Shown here in pieces: positions 36,150-46,047 of a stretch of DNA of 64,000 bases (position 1 is its first letter; each line of letters begins with the position of its first letter). The stretch lies in the NCBI RefSeq assembly GCF_036711975.1, contig NC_091976.1:34224001-34288000 (forward strand). The letters are read 5' to 3'. A program made the position numbers and the translations under genes. The notes under the pieces are model-generated. The model made no database searches. It worked only from the letters and a program-made list of their open reading frames with translations, and was not told where the DNA came from. The DNA is from Onthophagus taurus. Lineage: Eukaryota > Arthropoda > Insecta > Coleoptera > Scarabaeidae.

Positions 36150-36830
36150 AGTCGTGTGTGTTGGTCTCACAATTCGTATATCTTGGAATGGAGCTGGCGA
36201 GGGATGGCAGCCAGTATAAGCAAATACGAAGAAGACTACTGCTGACCAACAAAACTTACTATTGCAATAGCCAATCTAATCAAATCTAAATAATTTTAAG
36301 ACCTATAATGACACATGGCTATAAGATCTGGACGGTAACTCAGAAACTGGCTAACAGCATAGACTTCTTTGAAAGGAAGATCCTGAGAATACTATCGGAG
36401 TACATCAGGATTAAGGAGAGAAGGATATCGACAAGCCTGACCAAAATACTGATGATATGGAGTGCTCCTTTGATTATATATAATATGGATTGAGCTAACT
36501 GAATATATCCACTAACAAAAATGTTGCTCAAGGTGAATAGACGCAGATGGAAAGCGATAATGTGAAAGTGTAACAAAGATAGATATATTATATGTCAGTA
36601 CGCTTCTAAATCTATCTCACTTCTATCAGTACACCCATTATATGGCAGTACGCTTCTATGTCTATCTCGGTTCGATCACCTTGCGCAAGCTATCTCTCTC
36701 GTTGGCTCAATCCATATTATATATAATCAAAGGAGTGCTCATATAGGGTCAAAAATTCTAATGGAGATGAGAGTAAAAGCTGTCAGTATCAGGAATGACA
36801 GCCTCAATGATCGTGTATGGTCCCTTTTAC
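36150..36830 (+). pseudogene. LINE reverse-transcriptase C-terminal scrap, split by a MITE
   Basis: Translated fragments include GSQYKQIRRRLL, PIMTHGYKIWTVTQKL and FFERKILRIL, matching the region after RT in RTE/jockey-like polyproteins (LL.YG.E.W....... FE...LR.L). The coding resemblance stops at the MITE at 36467. Confidence 0.5.
36467..36733. mobile_element. 267-bp MITE with ~30-bp inverted ends
   Basis: The left end CCTTTGATTATATATAATAT and the right end ATATTATATATAATCAAAGG are exact inverses and extend on through GGATTGAGC / GCTCAATCC. The flanks share AGTGCT (36461-36466 and 36734-36739); because of the neighbouring GG an 8-bp duplication is also possible. The interior has short repeats of CAGTACGCTTCTA. 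Non-coding. Confidence 0.85.
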
Positions 36831-37569
36831 TGTTTGTTTATTTTATAAACGAACCAAAATTTGCAATAAAGTTTAAAAAAAGGAAACTTTGAAAATAGTT
36901 AAAAATAGGTGTCATTCACGAGGTTAATTGCGAAAATTGTCGGTTCGCGCTAATTAATGCCATTAATTTTTTTTTTTTCCGGTTAAAGTCAAATTTAAGG
37001 TAAAAATTAAATAATTTAAAAGTTGTCTGAAGGATAAATCGTTCAATTTTAAGTTTTAATAACAATAAACTGATGTTATCACCATCGCCAACATCGCCAG
37101 CAAAAATCACCGAAACTGCTGAAACATCGTTTATTCCCCAACCTAATAAAATACAGGGATTGTAAACATTGGATACAGCATAATTGTGTGATATCTTAAC
37201 GATTTCTAGACGACGTTTATGTGTTGTTACGCACATCAATCCAAAATGTATATTATTATAATGATAGGGAAGAGAATTATGCGAAATAATTTGGCTTACA
37301 AGTATAATATTTGTTTTTTATTTAAATCAATTGTCATTGCCAAATTTTTATACAAAAACGGTCTGTACCACCCTAGATACTACACGCTTAATAATATTTT
37401 CCACTAAATAATAAGTAAGGTTGTGTATATTCTAAACGAAGTTGTCACTTTAAAGACGAAGCCACTAATCTCTCGTCACTTGGCTAATATCTACGTTTTG
37501 AAATTAAAACTCGTGAGCAATATATTAAGATAACATAATTAAGTGCTATAATTAAAATTTGAATATTGT

Positions 37570-39633
37570 TTAAAAATCAGAATTACTGGAAGAATCTGAG
37601 TCTTCCGCTAGTTGGATGACGACAGGAGGTAAATCACTTATTAATGAATTTCCCATTAATGTGGTCCAATCTTTTTTAATTAGTTCTTTACAGTGGCGAA
37701 CACTATTTGCCCACATCTCCGGAGTGTAATGACCAGGGCACGGAACTTTTGTAACAAAACGATTTCCCCCCTCCACTCGTTCTCAGAAAATCTTGATTAA
37801 AAGAATACCATACTGTTCAGTGGGAAATTAAAATTTCAAGTAAGAAAAAAATTGTGTTACCAAAAATTGTTCCTGAAACAATTCTAAACAAACTTTGTCA
37901 ACAACTTTTTTTGATTTAATCAATAATTAAGGAGATAACCTTAAAATAATAATTTTTAAATTTTTATACATAATTACACTTAGATGGTTAATTAATAGAG
38001 ATGTAAAAATTTTTTATTATGATAATTGATTCAAAATCGAAATTGAAACAAATTTTATTTAAAACATTTTTTAATAAAAACAATAATTGTTGAGATAAGT
38101 AATTTTGATAGCATACTATTCAGAGGGAAATTAAAATTTCAAGTTAGCAAAAAATTGTATTAACAAACACTGTTCCTGAAGTAATTCTAAACAAATATTG
38201 TTAATAAAAATTTTTGATTTGATCAATAATTAAGAACATAATCTCAAAAAAATTTTTATATATATATTATATATATTTTTTATTGAGAAAATCGTTTTAG
38301 AATTTAATTTAGAACAACTTTTGTATGAAATTTTCTGCTGAGAACGAGTGGAGGGGGGAAACCGTATCGTTTTGTTACAAAAGTTCCGTGCCCTAGTAAT
38401 GACCAAGAGCTTTTTGCCAAGTCTCCTTGACACGACAGATCTTTTTCTCCGAGCTGGACTGAACATGTTTATTGTAATAAGTTTTTAAGAACGCCCAACA
38501 TAGTTCAATGGGATTATATTGGCAATTGTATGGAGGAAGGCGAAGAACAGTATGGCCATGGTCTCTTATTAATTTGTCAATTTCAAAGGATTTTTCAATT
38601 TGAGGCTTGTAATAACGGATTATTTCCCATAACGATTTTTTATTTAAGGTTGGTTCAAACTGTATATTATGTTCAGTTAACCATTTTTTCATATCATTTT
38701 TTTTTGTGCAGAAACTTGGAGCTTTCTCGATTTGTTTTGAGTGATATGGAGCATTATCCATTACTACTTCGCACCCAAATTATTTAATGCTGGAAGTAAT
38801 TGATTTTTCACCCATTCCATAAAAATAATTGACGTCATATTTTTATGATAATCTCTGTGCTCCGTGTTGTCACTGAGCAAGAGATCGCAATTTGGCAAAA
38901 ACCCTGACGAAGTGTCTGCGTGCAAGATTGTAAATCTTTTTCCTTCGCCTTCTGCTCTTTGCGGAATACCGAATCTTTCATTTTCATTTACCCATTGATA
39001 AACTTGGGTGCCATTTTCGTAAATCCAAGTTTCGTCAAGAAAAACAAAAGTATACTCTCCGGATTCTAGGTATTGCAAGTATGTCTTTAAAAATGTAATT
39101 CTTTTTGAAACTATATGTGGTTGTTCAATTAACACTTTCCTATTGCTAATCTTTTTATATCTATATCCCATAGATTTTATAATTTTATGTAATTTTGATC
39201 TACCATTAGTAAAATCACATTCATTTCTTGCAAAATTAAGTAAATCATTAAGATTAAAATACTGTTTCTATTCATGCAATTTTTGTATTTGTCTTCCTAA
39301 CTCTTCTTTAATAAAATATAAATTATTATCCGTTTTGTAGTTCATTTTACAACGCCCTTGTGTTTTTGGTTTTTTTACAGTTTGATATTTTTTGTAGGTT
39401 TGAATAATTTTAAAAACCGTCGTGCTGTGAACCTAATACAATTATGTTGAATATAAATTTAATTTTAAAACTCAAGTGCAATACACACACATCAAAAATA
39501 CGTGACGCTTTATCACATATATATATTTTAAATTCGTATTTGGTGTCTCCGTCTGTACTTCTTCACAATACCTAATTATAGAGTTTTTTTCGCGTTTAGA
39601 CAGTTGACATCCCGTTCCACCCTTTCTTAACAT
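37570..39633 (-). pseudogene. Sailor-like transposase, copy 2, several lesions
   Basis: Same two-exon gene as copy 1; exon 1 begins near 39633 with MLRKGGTGCQL. Lesions: a TAG in the N-terminal part near 39270 where copy 1 has lysine; an 8-base deletion near 38766 that shifts the frame just before the second catalytic aspartate (MDNAPYHS); and the MITE at 37736-38395, which separates GHYTPEMWANSVRHC from the upstream coding sequence. The codon that is TAG in copy 1 is CAG here. Between them the two copies show the ancestral reading at every damaged position I noticed. Confidence 0.85.
37736..38395. mobile_element. 660-bp MITE with ~50-bp TIRs and 10-bp target duplication
   Basis: The left end GGGCACGGAACTTTTGTAAC and right end GTTACAAAAGTTCCGTGCCC are inverse; the match continues through CCCCCCTCCACTCGTTCTCA with a small gap. 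GTAATGACCA flanks it at 37726-37735 and 38396-38405 and is single in the empty site of copy 1 (near 15820). Two extra bases, TA, sit before the right duplication. The interior is an AT-rich ~160-bp sequence repeated directly twice. The duplication size suggests a Mutator-like affiliation. Confidence 0.85.
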
Positions 39634-39810
39634 TTTTATGGTAGATTTAGCAGCAAAAAAATTATATGAAAATTGTTTTTTAATCAATCTTAACAAATTT
39701 GATAGACAGTGGTGGGACACAATTAAAGTAAAAGTCACGACATGCGCTTTTACTTTCAATACCAACTTGACGACACTTTGACAATTGATTTAAATTAAAA
39801 ACAGATTATA

Positions 39811-40398
39811 TATATATTAGATCTTTCGAAAATCTTAGCACAAATTCATTTTAATACGTTTAGGATTAAAAATTTACGAAGAAAATTAAATTCTAAATTG
39901 TTTTCCAAAAGAAATGTTACGGTATCAATCATCTAATTTAGGTTGGTGGAAAAAAAACTCCCTAGTGGTAATTAGTTGACGTTTGACAGTTGTGTTATCA
40001 GTTGATTCCTGTCACATTTATAATAGAAGAAAAACACTTTCAATGTGGTAAATATTTATTTTTTTATTTATTAATTTATTTTTTTAACTTAAACGTAAAG
40101 TATAATATAAACTAAGAGAGAAAGAAGTTAGATTTCTTTGCATTTGTGGTCACGTGAATGGAATTCAATAATCCGAGTTTCGTTAAAAACAAAGGAAATT
40201 TGTTCTTGTAGTGATATCTTAATGATAACGATGTAAAAGTACCGAAATCCTAATGCATTATGTTAATAAGAAACTTGGAATAAAATTTTTTTTCCCAACA
40301 TGGTCAAAACAACGTAGAATAGTTTAGGACCGTTACAAAAACCATTTTCGAGCCTAGGTTTGAGGACGGCTGAGAGTAGTCCCTCGGCAATTCTATGT
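39811..40398. other. AT-rich intergenic, no supported gene
   Basis: No repeat or coding signal recognised. GC content rises sharply at about 40390, where the GC-rich block leading to the exon at 40873 begins. Confidence 0.4.
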
Positions 40399-40874
40399 TT
40401 AGAATCTTCTTCGACCGCGCTTCGCACACACCAGCAGCAACGGCGCGGCGCGGCGGCAGCACGTTCCTTCAGATTTCCAAAAAGAACGGCACGAAGAAGT
40501 GAATCGCGCGGTCGTCGTCTGCGCTAAACGAAGTCCGTGGCGCAACTGCGCCGCCGGAAGAAAACAAAACAGGACCGCGACGACCGTACAAGTAACAGTG
40601 TCGTTGACTTTTCTTCTTCGTCTTCTTGTATGTGTGCGTATCGCCCGCGAAAACAAAAACGCGAATACTCTCGATTTCGTTTTTGCACGTAAGGATTACG
40701 TTGTTTTAAAAGAAGGTTAAGGACACGCCCAGGAAACTTTTTCAAAAATCCCAAACCAAATTAAGAAAATAAAACAGTTTCCACTAAAAGATGGAGTTCA
40801 AATTTTAGAGGAAATTCTTTTTTGATCAAGTGATTTAAAAATAAAACAAAATGTTGATTGTTTTTTTTAAACTC

Positions 40875-41280
40875 ACCTGTCTGAAGATTCCGAACTGTCG
40901 TATCTATCAACACAACGTTTTTTTCTGCAATCGTCGTCTTGTAGAAGTCGTATCTCTCCGTCGTTGACAACGGCGTCTTCTTCAACTTCCTTCCTCTTCT
41001 TCACATCATCATCATTACTACTACTACTATTACTATTTGGGCCCGTCGATGCGCCCTCCACAACAATAACACCACCGCGCAACATCCCGATCACTTGTCT
41101 TCGACAATCACTCAAAATCCGCGCGGCGGCGACATCCCGATGATCACTGTGTGTCCTCGCGGCGACGACGTCGCGACGCCCAAAAGCCACTGGTTCGCTA
41201 CTACAACAACTAGTCCTCTTGCGACCAGCAGTGTTCAAGTCCTCCTCCGTCGTGTCCGCAGCACGTAGACCGTCTGCCAT
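40875..41280 (-). CDS. First coding exon of an unidentified nuclear-type protein
   Basis: ATG at 41280 opens a 135-codon frame, MADGLRAADTTEEDLNTAGR, through SNSSSSNDDDVKKRKEVEED to CRKKRCVDRYDSSESSD. A strong splice donor (GTGAGT) sits at its end near 40874, on the strand that reads left. The composition (Arg/Asp/Ser-rich, basic cluster KKR followed by an acidic serine patch) suggests an unstructured nuclear protein with a phosphorylation cluster. I do not recognise the family, and no downstream exon is evident in the left part of the window, so the next intron may be long or the exon may be spurious. A GC-rich, CpG-rich block with a CRE lies just upstream, as expected for a promoter. Confidence 0.5.
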
Positions 41281-41350
41281 TTTGAACGCACTGAACGGCT
41301 GAACGGCGCGGACGACCGCCGCCTCGGCCCGATGGATGGCGCTCGCGCCG

Positions 41351-41358
41351 TGACGTCA
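41351..41358. promoter_or_regulatory. CRE (TGACGTCA) upstream of the GC-rich exon
   Basis: A perfect CREB/ATF palindrome, 71 bases upstream of the candidate ATG at 41280, in the densest CpG region of the window (about 41280-41500). Position and context fit a proximal promoter of the minus-strand gene. Confidence 0.4.
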
Positions 41359-41519
41359 CCGCCCCACGCCTCTCCGGACGACCGTCGAACGACGTCGCTT
41401 CCCTCCTCCCTCGTTGCCTCCCTTCGCCTTTGGTTCTCTCGTTCGTTGGCCCGCCGGCAATTACATAATTTACTTACGCCGGGTAATGACACTGCTGCTA
41501 GCTGCTAGTGTGTTGCGCG

Positions 41520-42150
41520 CGATCTACAACCTACAACGACCTAAGCGGTATTACTACGAACTAATAGTTATTACTATACTATAGTTAGGTTACTATTTTT
41601 TTTATTTATTATAACTGTCAATAAAGTGTTAAGGAATTTAGTTGCTATCAGAATTATCGATGAACCATTGATTATTAACAACGAAGCACATTTTGAACAC
41701 TTAAGTATAGACAAAGGGCTACCACCAGGAGCATAACAACGATTATGGTCAGTTTTTGATCAATTCTCTTGGTAATTCTAAATGCATAACACGGGTTGGT
41801 TCCATATTGTTTTTATTCCCAAACCAACCCAACCTTAACATTTTTATTGGAAAGGTTAGGTTGAGAAATGTCCATGTACCGAGAACTGCACTACCAATAG
41901 ATGTCAAAGAGCATTTTATTAACTTTATTAACAGCTGAGTATTATTGCAAAATTGTAGAGTCCAAGAATATAATAATACTTGACGACACATGATTATTTT
42001 TTCACTGGAATTTTACCCTAAGACATACAGCATCTTCTTATGTTCAAGGAAAATTTTTCTTTAGTTTGCCACAAAACACTTTGAAATGAAAAAAAAAGCA
42101 CTCTATTTACCAGAATGCCAATCAAAGATGCTTTTGGCCAGAACTTCAAA
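41520..42150. other. Intergenic, no supported gene
   Basis: No coding or repeat structure recognised. The sequence returns to AT-rich after the CpG block. Confidence 0.4.
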
Positions 42151-42164
42151 TTTTGAAAGATATA

Positions 42165-42475
42165 TAGGGTGAGTCACAGGAAATAGATGTTGATCGCTAC
42201 GTACTTAGGTTGTGACGGAGAGAGAGAGGTCTCCAATTGCCATTTAGTATCCTTCATACTGCTGTGGACTCAAGAACACTGCATGTTTGCAACGACTCTT
42301 TATAGCAACCCAACGTCTCTTTGGGCACCAATTCCACATGGCTCGTCATGGTGATATCACCAACCGCAATACCATTCTTAGGTGGGTTAATACACTGAGA
42401 TCAACTGATTTTTTAAAGAAAAAACGGCTCTGCCATAACCGTCAGAACACCGGTAAATGTGGATCGAATAAGATT
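42165..42475 (+). pseudogene. DUF4817-type helix-turn-helix transposase scrap
   Basis: The plus-strand translation reads LQRLFIATQRLFGHQFHMARHG, NRNTILRWVNTLRST and KKKRLCHNRQNTG, matching the N-terminal DNA-binding region of many insect mariner-like transposases annotated as DUF4817. It is preceded by AGGGTGAGTCAC, a common transposon-end sequence. It is cut at 42488 by a LINE; I recognise no clear continuation on the far side at 45213. Confidence 0.55.
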
Positions 42476-42488
42476 GACAATGATCCAA

Positions 42489-45199
42489 TTATTATTATTA
42501 TTATTGCTGCCGGGCTGAGGAGGGCGGCCCCTCTCGTTACCGCGACCTATAAGATCTATTGTAACTTTAGCCCTCCAAAGGTTTAGGGCAAATGTAGGTC
42601 CTTAATGAACCTTAGTATTGTCCTGAGGTCTTGAACCTTTATGTCGGTAGGTAACAGGGGAGTTTTACCGAAGACTTTGTGCCTTAGACTGCCTCTGGCG
42701 ACGCAATTGCACAGTATATGTTCAGCAGTTTCTGACTCGTCGTTGCATAGTCGACAAGTTTGATCCTCAGCTTGTCCAATGTGGAAGAGGTGGTATTTTA
42801 GGGGCACATGGCCGGTTAGGTAGCCTGAGAGCGTTCTTAGATCCCCTTTGCTGAGGCATAAAACCTCTTTGGTTTTGTTTTGCGACGGAGTTATCATACT
42901 CTTCGCTTGTCTGTGACCTGGAAGTTCTTTCCAACGTAAGTCTATCTTTGAAGCCTCCCAGTTGTTGATTATTTGTTTTAGGTGGCTTTTTTGTAGTCCA
43001 CATCCAGGTTGGGGTCCAATGAAGGGCGTGTTGCTGTGTCCTGGAACCCACCATAGGGTAACATCATTGCCCCTAGCGAGTTCTCTCAGGTTGTTGGTGC
43101 ACTCTCTGATCAGTGCGGAGCCACACGTGTAGGCCTGTTTTGCCTTTAAGGCGGCCCGACTGTCTGTGAAAATGTTTATGGATGCACCTTTTTGTCCCTT
43201 CTGTAGGTTCAAAGCGGTGCAGAAGTTTATAGCAAGAACTTCTGCTTGGAAAATTGTTAAGTCCGAGCTAAGGGGCAATTTGATGTGGCTATTTGGTCCA
43301 CTGATGCCCATGCCTACTCCAGATCTTACTGTCGTTGAAGCATCGGTGTACCAGGCTAGGGCTCCTCTTTTTAGTTGAGGTCCTCCTTTCGCCCAATCAT
43401 CCCTGCTACTAAATATGACCTTATACGGTTGGTTGAAATTGTATTCCGTCGGTATAAGGTCCGTTTTAATTTCAATCAGGTGATTTAGACATGGGTCTTT
43501 GAGGATCTCGAGGTGTCGTCTGAGGTTACCCTGCATCAACTTGAGTGAAGAAACTGTTTTCAGTGATAAGGCACTTAAGGCTGCCTCCTTTTGTATATAT
43601 ATGTGGAGCGGTGTGAGATCGAGTAGGGCTTCCAAAGCAGCCGTCGGACAGGATCTCATTGCACCCGTTATGTTAAGACATGCTAACCGCTGGATTTGTG
43701 CCAGCTGTTGTTGAGCTGTCTTATGTTTTGTTTTTGGCCACCAAACCAATGAAGCGTAGGCGACCATGGGTCTGATTATTGCTACGCAGGCCCAATGAGC
43801 CATTCGTGGTTTGAGACCCCAGTTCCTTCCTAGGAACCTGCGGCAGATCTGGTTTGCCATGATGGCCTTTTTCCTCACCTTATCTAAGTGTGTGTTCCAG
43901 TTTAGTTTACTGTCAAGTATTACCCCTAGGTATTTAGTTTCTGTTTTGAGGTTAATAGTTCTGCTTTCAATGGAGGGTGCTTTTATTTGTAGCTTCCTTC
44001 TCCGAGTGAAAGGGACTATTTCGATTTTATTGGCATTGATGCTGAGCCCATTGCTTCTGCACCAAGTACTGGTGAGTAGTAGGGCTTTCTGCATTAGCTG
44101 AGTTATGATTGAATCATATTTACCTCGGATTGTGATTACCAGGTCATCAGCATACCCTTGTATCTTAAATCCGTTTTTAGTTAGGGTGTTCATCAAGTCA
44201 TCAACTACCAGGCACCATAATAGAGGTGATAGCACTCCCCCTTGGGGACATCCTCTTAGCGCCTTTATAGTCAGCGACTCGCCTCCCAGACTGGCTGTGA
44301 TCTGCCGACTTTTCAACATGGCTATACACCACTTGATTGTCGACGGATGTATGTCTTTTACGTTTAAAGCCTTCTCTATGGATTCATATGAGGTGTTATC
44401 AAACGCACCCTCTATATCTATGAAAGCACAAAGGGCTATCTCTTTGGTTGCAATTGTCAAAGCATGGAGAGCGGTAATTGTTGATTTTGCTTTCTGGTAA
44501 GCATGTTGGCTAGGGTGGAGTGGATTTGTGAGAAGCACTCCATTCCTTAGGTATTGATCGATTGCCTTTTCCATCCCTTTGAGGAGAAATGAAGTTAGGC
44601 TAATTGGTTTGTACGCCTTGGGGTCTGCGTTTGAACGCCTACCACCTTTAGGTATGAAGACCACCTTTACTTTCCTCCATAGAGTGGGTATATAGCTAAA
44701 GCTGTAGCTAGCTATATATAGGGATATTATTATTGGGAGAAGGTCTTCTAAGCCTTTTTGCAGAAAGATAGGCAGAATTCCATCTCCTCCAGGTGATTTT
44801 AGGGGCTTGAAATTCGAGATAGCCCACCTTACTCTGTTGGGTGTGAAAATATTCCCAGCTGTGCTGCGAACCTTACCTGATGGACGGGTTATGTCCATTA
44901 CTTCAGGGTCGGCATCTGCATGGGGGCAGACTTTTGAGGAAGGAAAGTGTGTACTCGGTAGGAGCTCCAACGATTCCTTAGCATCCTCTGTATATTTACC
45001 ATCTTGTTTGCATAGGTGGCCTAGATCAGTGTTGTGATCTTTTGCCAAGATCTTATGCAGACGAGCAACTGTAGGCGTATTGTCTATGCCTTCACAGAAG
45101 CTGCGCCAGGTTTTTCTTTTGGCTTTGCGGATAGCCAAGTTATATTCCGTTAGGGCTTTTCTATAGACTCGAGTTTGAAATTCCTGACTTTATTATGTA
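42489..45199 (-). mobile_element. I-like LINE with 13-bp target duplication
   Basis: 2711 bp on the minus strand. GACAATGATCCAA is duplicated exactly at 42476-42488 and 45200-45212. The 3' end is an (ATT/AAT)n tail at 42489-42506, typical of I-type elements. It is 5'-truncated, so ORF1 and the endonuclease region are missing, but the remaining ORF2 is open almost end to end. Confidence 0.9.
42583..45138 (-). CDS. LINE ORF2 fragment: reverse transcriptase, RNase H, CCHC
   Basis: An uninterrupted 851-codon frame. The 45138 boundary is a TTG codon, not a real start, and the frame continues open toward the truncation. RT motifs in order: KSPGGDGILPIFLQ, KVVFIPKGG, AYKPISLTSFLLKGMEK, LCAFIDIEGAFDN (catalytic D), RGCPQGGVLSPLLW and GYADDLVITI (catalytic DD). 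RNase H follows: YTDASTTVRSGVG, IFQAEVLAINF, IFTDSRAAL and WWVPGHS. Straight after GHS the sequence jumps to NTPFIGPQPGCG, so the GNE..AD..A block with the last catalytic aspartate is deleted in frame. The C-terminal zinc-knuckle-like CRLCNDESETAEHILCNC remains. RT could be functional as read; RNase H should not be. Confidence 0.9.
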   Translation of the reverse strand: MAIRKAKRKTWRSFCEGIDNTPTVARLHKILAKDHNTDLGHLCKQDGKYTEDAKESLELLPSTHFPSSKVCPHADADPEVMDITRPSGKVRSTAGNIFTPNRVRWAISNFKPLKSPGGDGILPIFLQKGLEDLLPIIISLYIASYSFSYIPTLWRKVKVVFIPKGGRRSNADPKAYKPISLTSFLLKGMEKAIDQYLRNGVLLTNPLHPSQHAYQKAKSTITALHALTIATKEIALCAFIDIEGAFDNTSYESIEKALNVKDIHPSTIKWCIAMLKSRQITASLGGESLTIKALRGCPQGGVLSPLLWCLVVDDLMNTLTKNGFKIQGYADDLVITIRGKYDSIITQLMQKALLLTSTWCRSNGLSINANKIEIVPFTRRRKLQIKAPSIESRTINLKTETKYLGVILDSKLNWNTHLDKVRKKAIMANQICRRFLGRNWGLKPRMAHWACVAIIRPMVAYASLVWWPKTKHKTAQQQLAQIQRLACLNITGAMRSCPTAALEALLDLTPLHIYIQKEAALSALSLKTVSSLKLMQGNLRRHLEILKDPCLNHLIEIKTDLIPTEYNFNQPYKVIFSSRDDWAKGGPQLKRGALAWYTDASTTVRSGVGMGISGPNSHIKLPLSSDLTIFQAEVLAINFCTALNLQKGQKGASINIFTDSRAALKAKQAYTCGSALIRECTNNLRELARGNDVTLWWVPGHSNTPFIGPQPGCGLQKSHLKQIINNWEASKIDLRWKELPGHRQAKSMITPSQNKTKEVLCLSKGDLRTLSGYLTGHVPLKYHLFHIGQAEDQTCRLCNDESETAEHILCNCVARGSLRHKVFGKTPLLPTDIKVQDLRTILRFIKDLHLP

Positions 45200-45212
45200 G
45201 ACAATGATCCAA

Positions 45213-46047
45213 AGTCTCAGTCGGAAGAGGAGGCAATAAGGCAGCAAGAGATTCTATGACAATTGCTTAAAACTGCAGTTCCTAATCATCGATGAAGAAA
45301 GTACAACAAATTTGTGCTCGTAAGAATGGTTGTCATTTGTCAGACGTAACTTATCGATTATAAGCAAAGTCTGCAGAGGAAGTCTACTAAGCAAAGATAT
45401 TCCACTAAATCAATTATCAAAAAACAGTTCATAACTTCCGTTTTTGAGTATCGTGTTTGCCAGCTTGAGAATTACGTTTCTACTTGCTCCAAGCTTAAGT
45501 TGTTGGGCTACACGTTCATTTATATGGTTTTTTGGATTTTATTGCCTTAGACTTGAGTGTGCTTTAAACTAAACTATAACCAAGCATTCTTTTTTTTGCA
45601 TCAGCAAAACTCGATCTCTATATTTAGTAAAATTTGTTCTCTTGAACTGATAATGTTTTTTTCACATCAATATGGGGTAGAGATAATAAAAGAATTAATC
45701 GTATAAAATAATTTTATTACTTATTTTAAATTGAAAAAAAAATTATAAAAAATAATTATAAATGCATTTAGTTATAAATAAACAACATTAAAACATCTTA
45801 TCTAACCCAATTTAAGCTTCCAATATTAATTTAATTTTAAAACAATTTATAACTTCCTTTTTCTATTATCACATTTAAATCTCGCCATATGTAACAATTT
45901 TTTTAAATAACAATTTCATCGTACAAATTTGACATACATATAAACAGTTAACTGTATCTAATCATACAAAACATTTAAGAGTTAGCGTTGTGAGTGTTTC
46001 AATGATCATAATGAAATGACATCGTCAACGTGTGAAATTTATAGATT
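45213..46047. other. AT-rich spacer and probable Pld 3' UTR
   Basis: The segment from 46047 leftward follows the Pld stop codon. A minus-strand AATAAA (plus-strand TTTATT at about 45711) could be its polyadenylation signal, giving a ~330-base 3' UTR. 45213-45650 is unrecognised sequence beyond the LINE. Confidence 0.5.

Larger units (their letters stand above)
37307..39808 (-). mobile_element. Sailor/DD82E-like transposon, copy 2
   Basis: 2502 bp with the same terminal repeats as copy 1 and TA at 37305-37306 and 39809-39810. It carries a 660-bp MITE inserted into the C-terminal part of the transposase gene. It lacks the 417-bp MITE found in copy 1, which shows both inserts came after the two copies separated. 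Confidence 0.9.

Noticed and set aside
40399-40754. Arg-rich frames on both strands in the GC-rich block
   Set aside because: Low-complexity CGN-rich translation in several frames. No splice or domain support.
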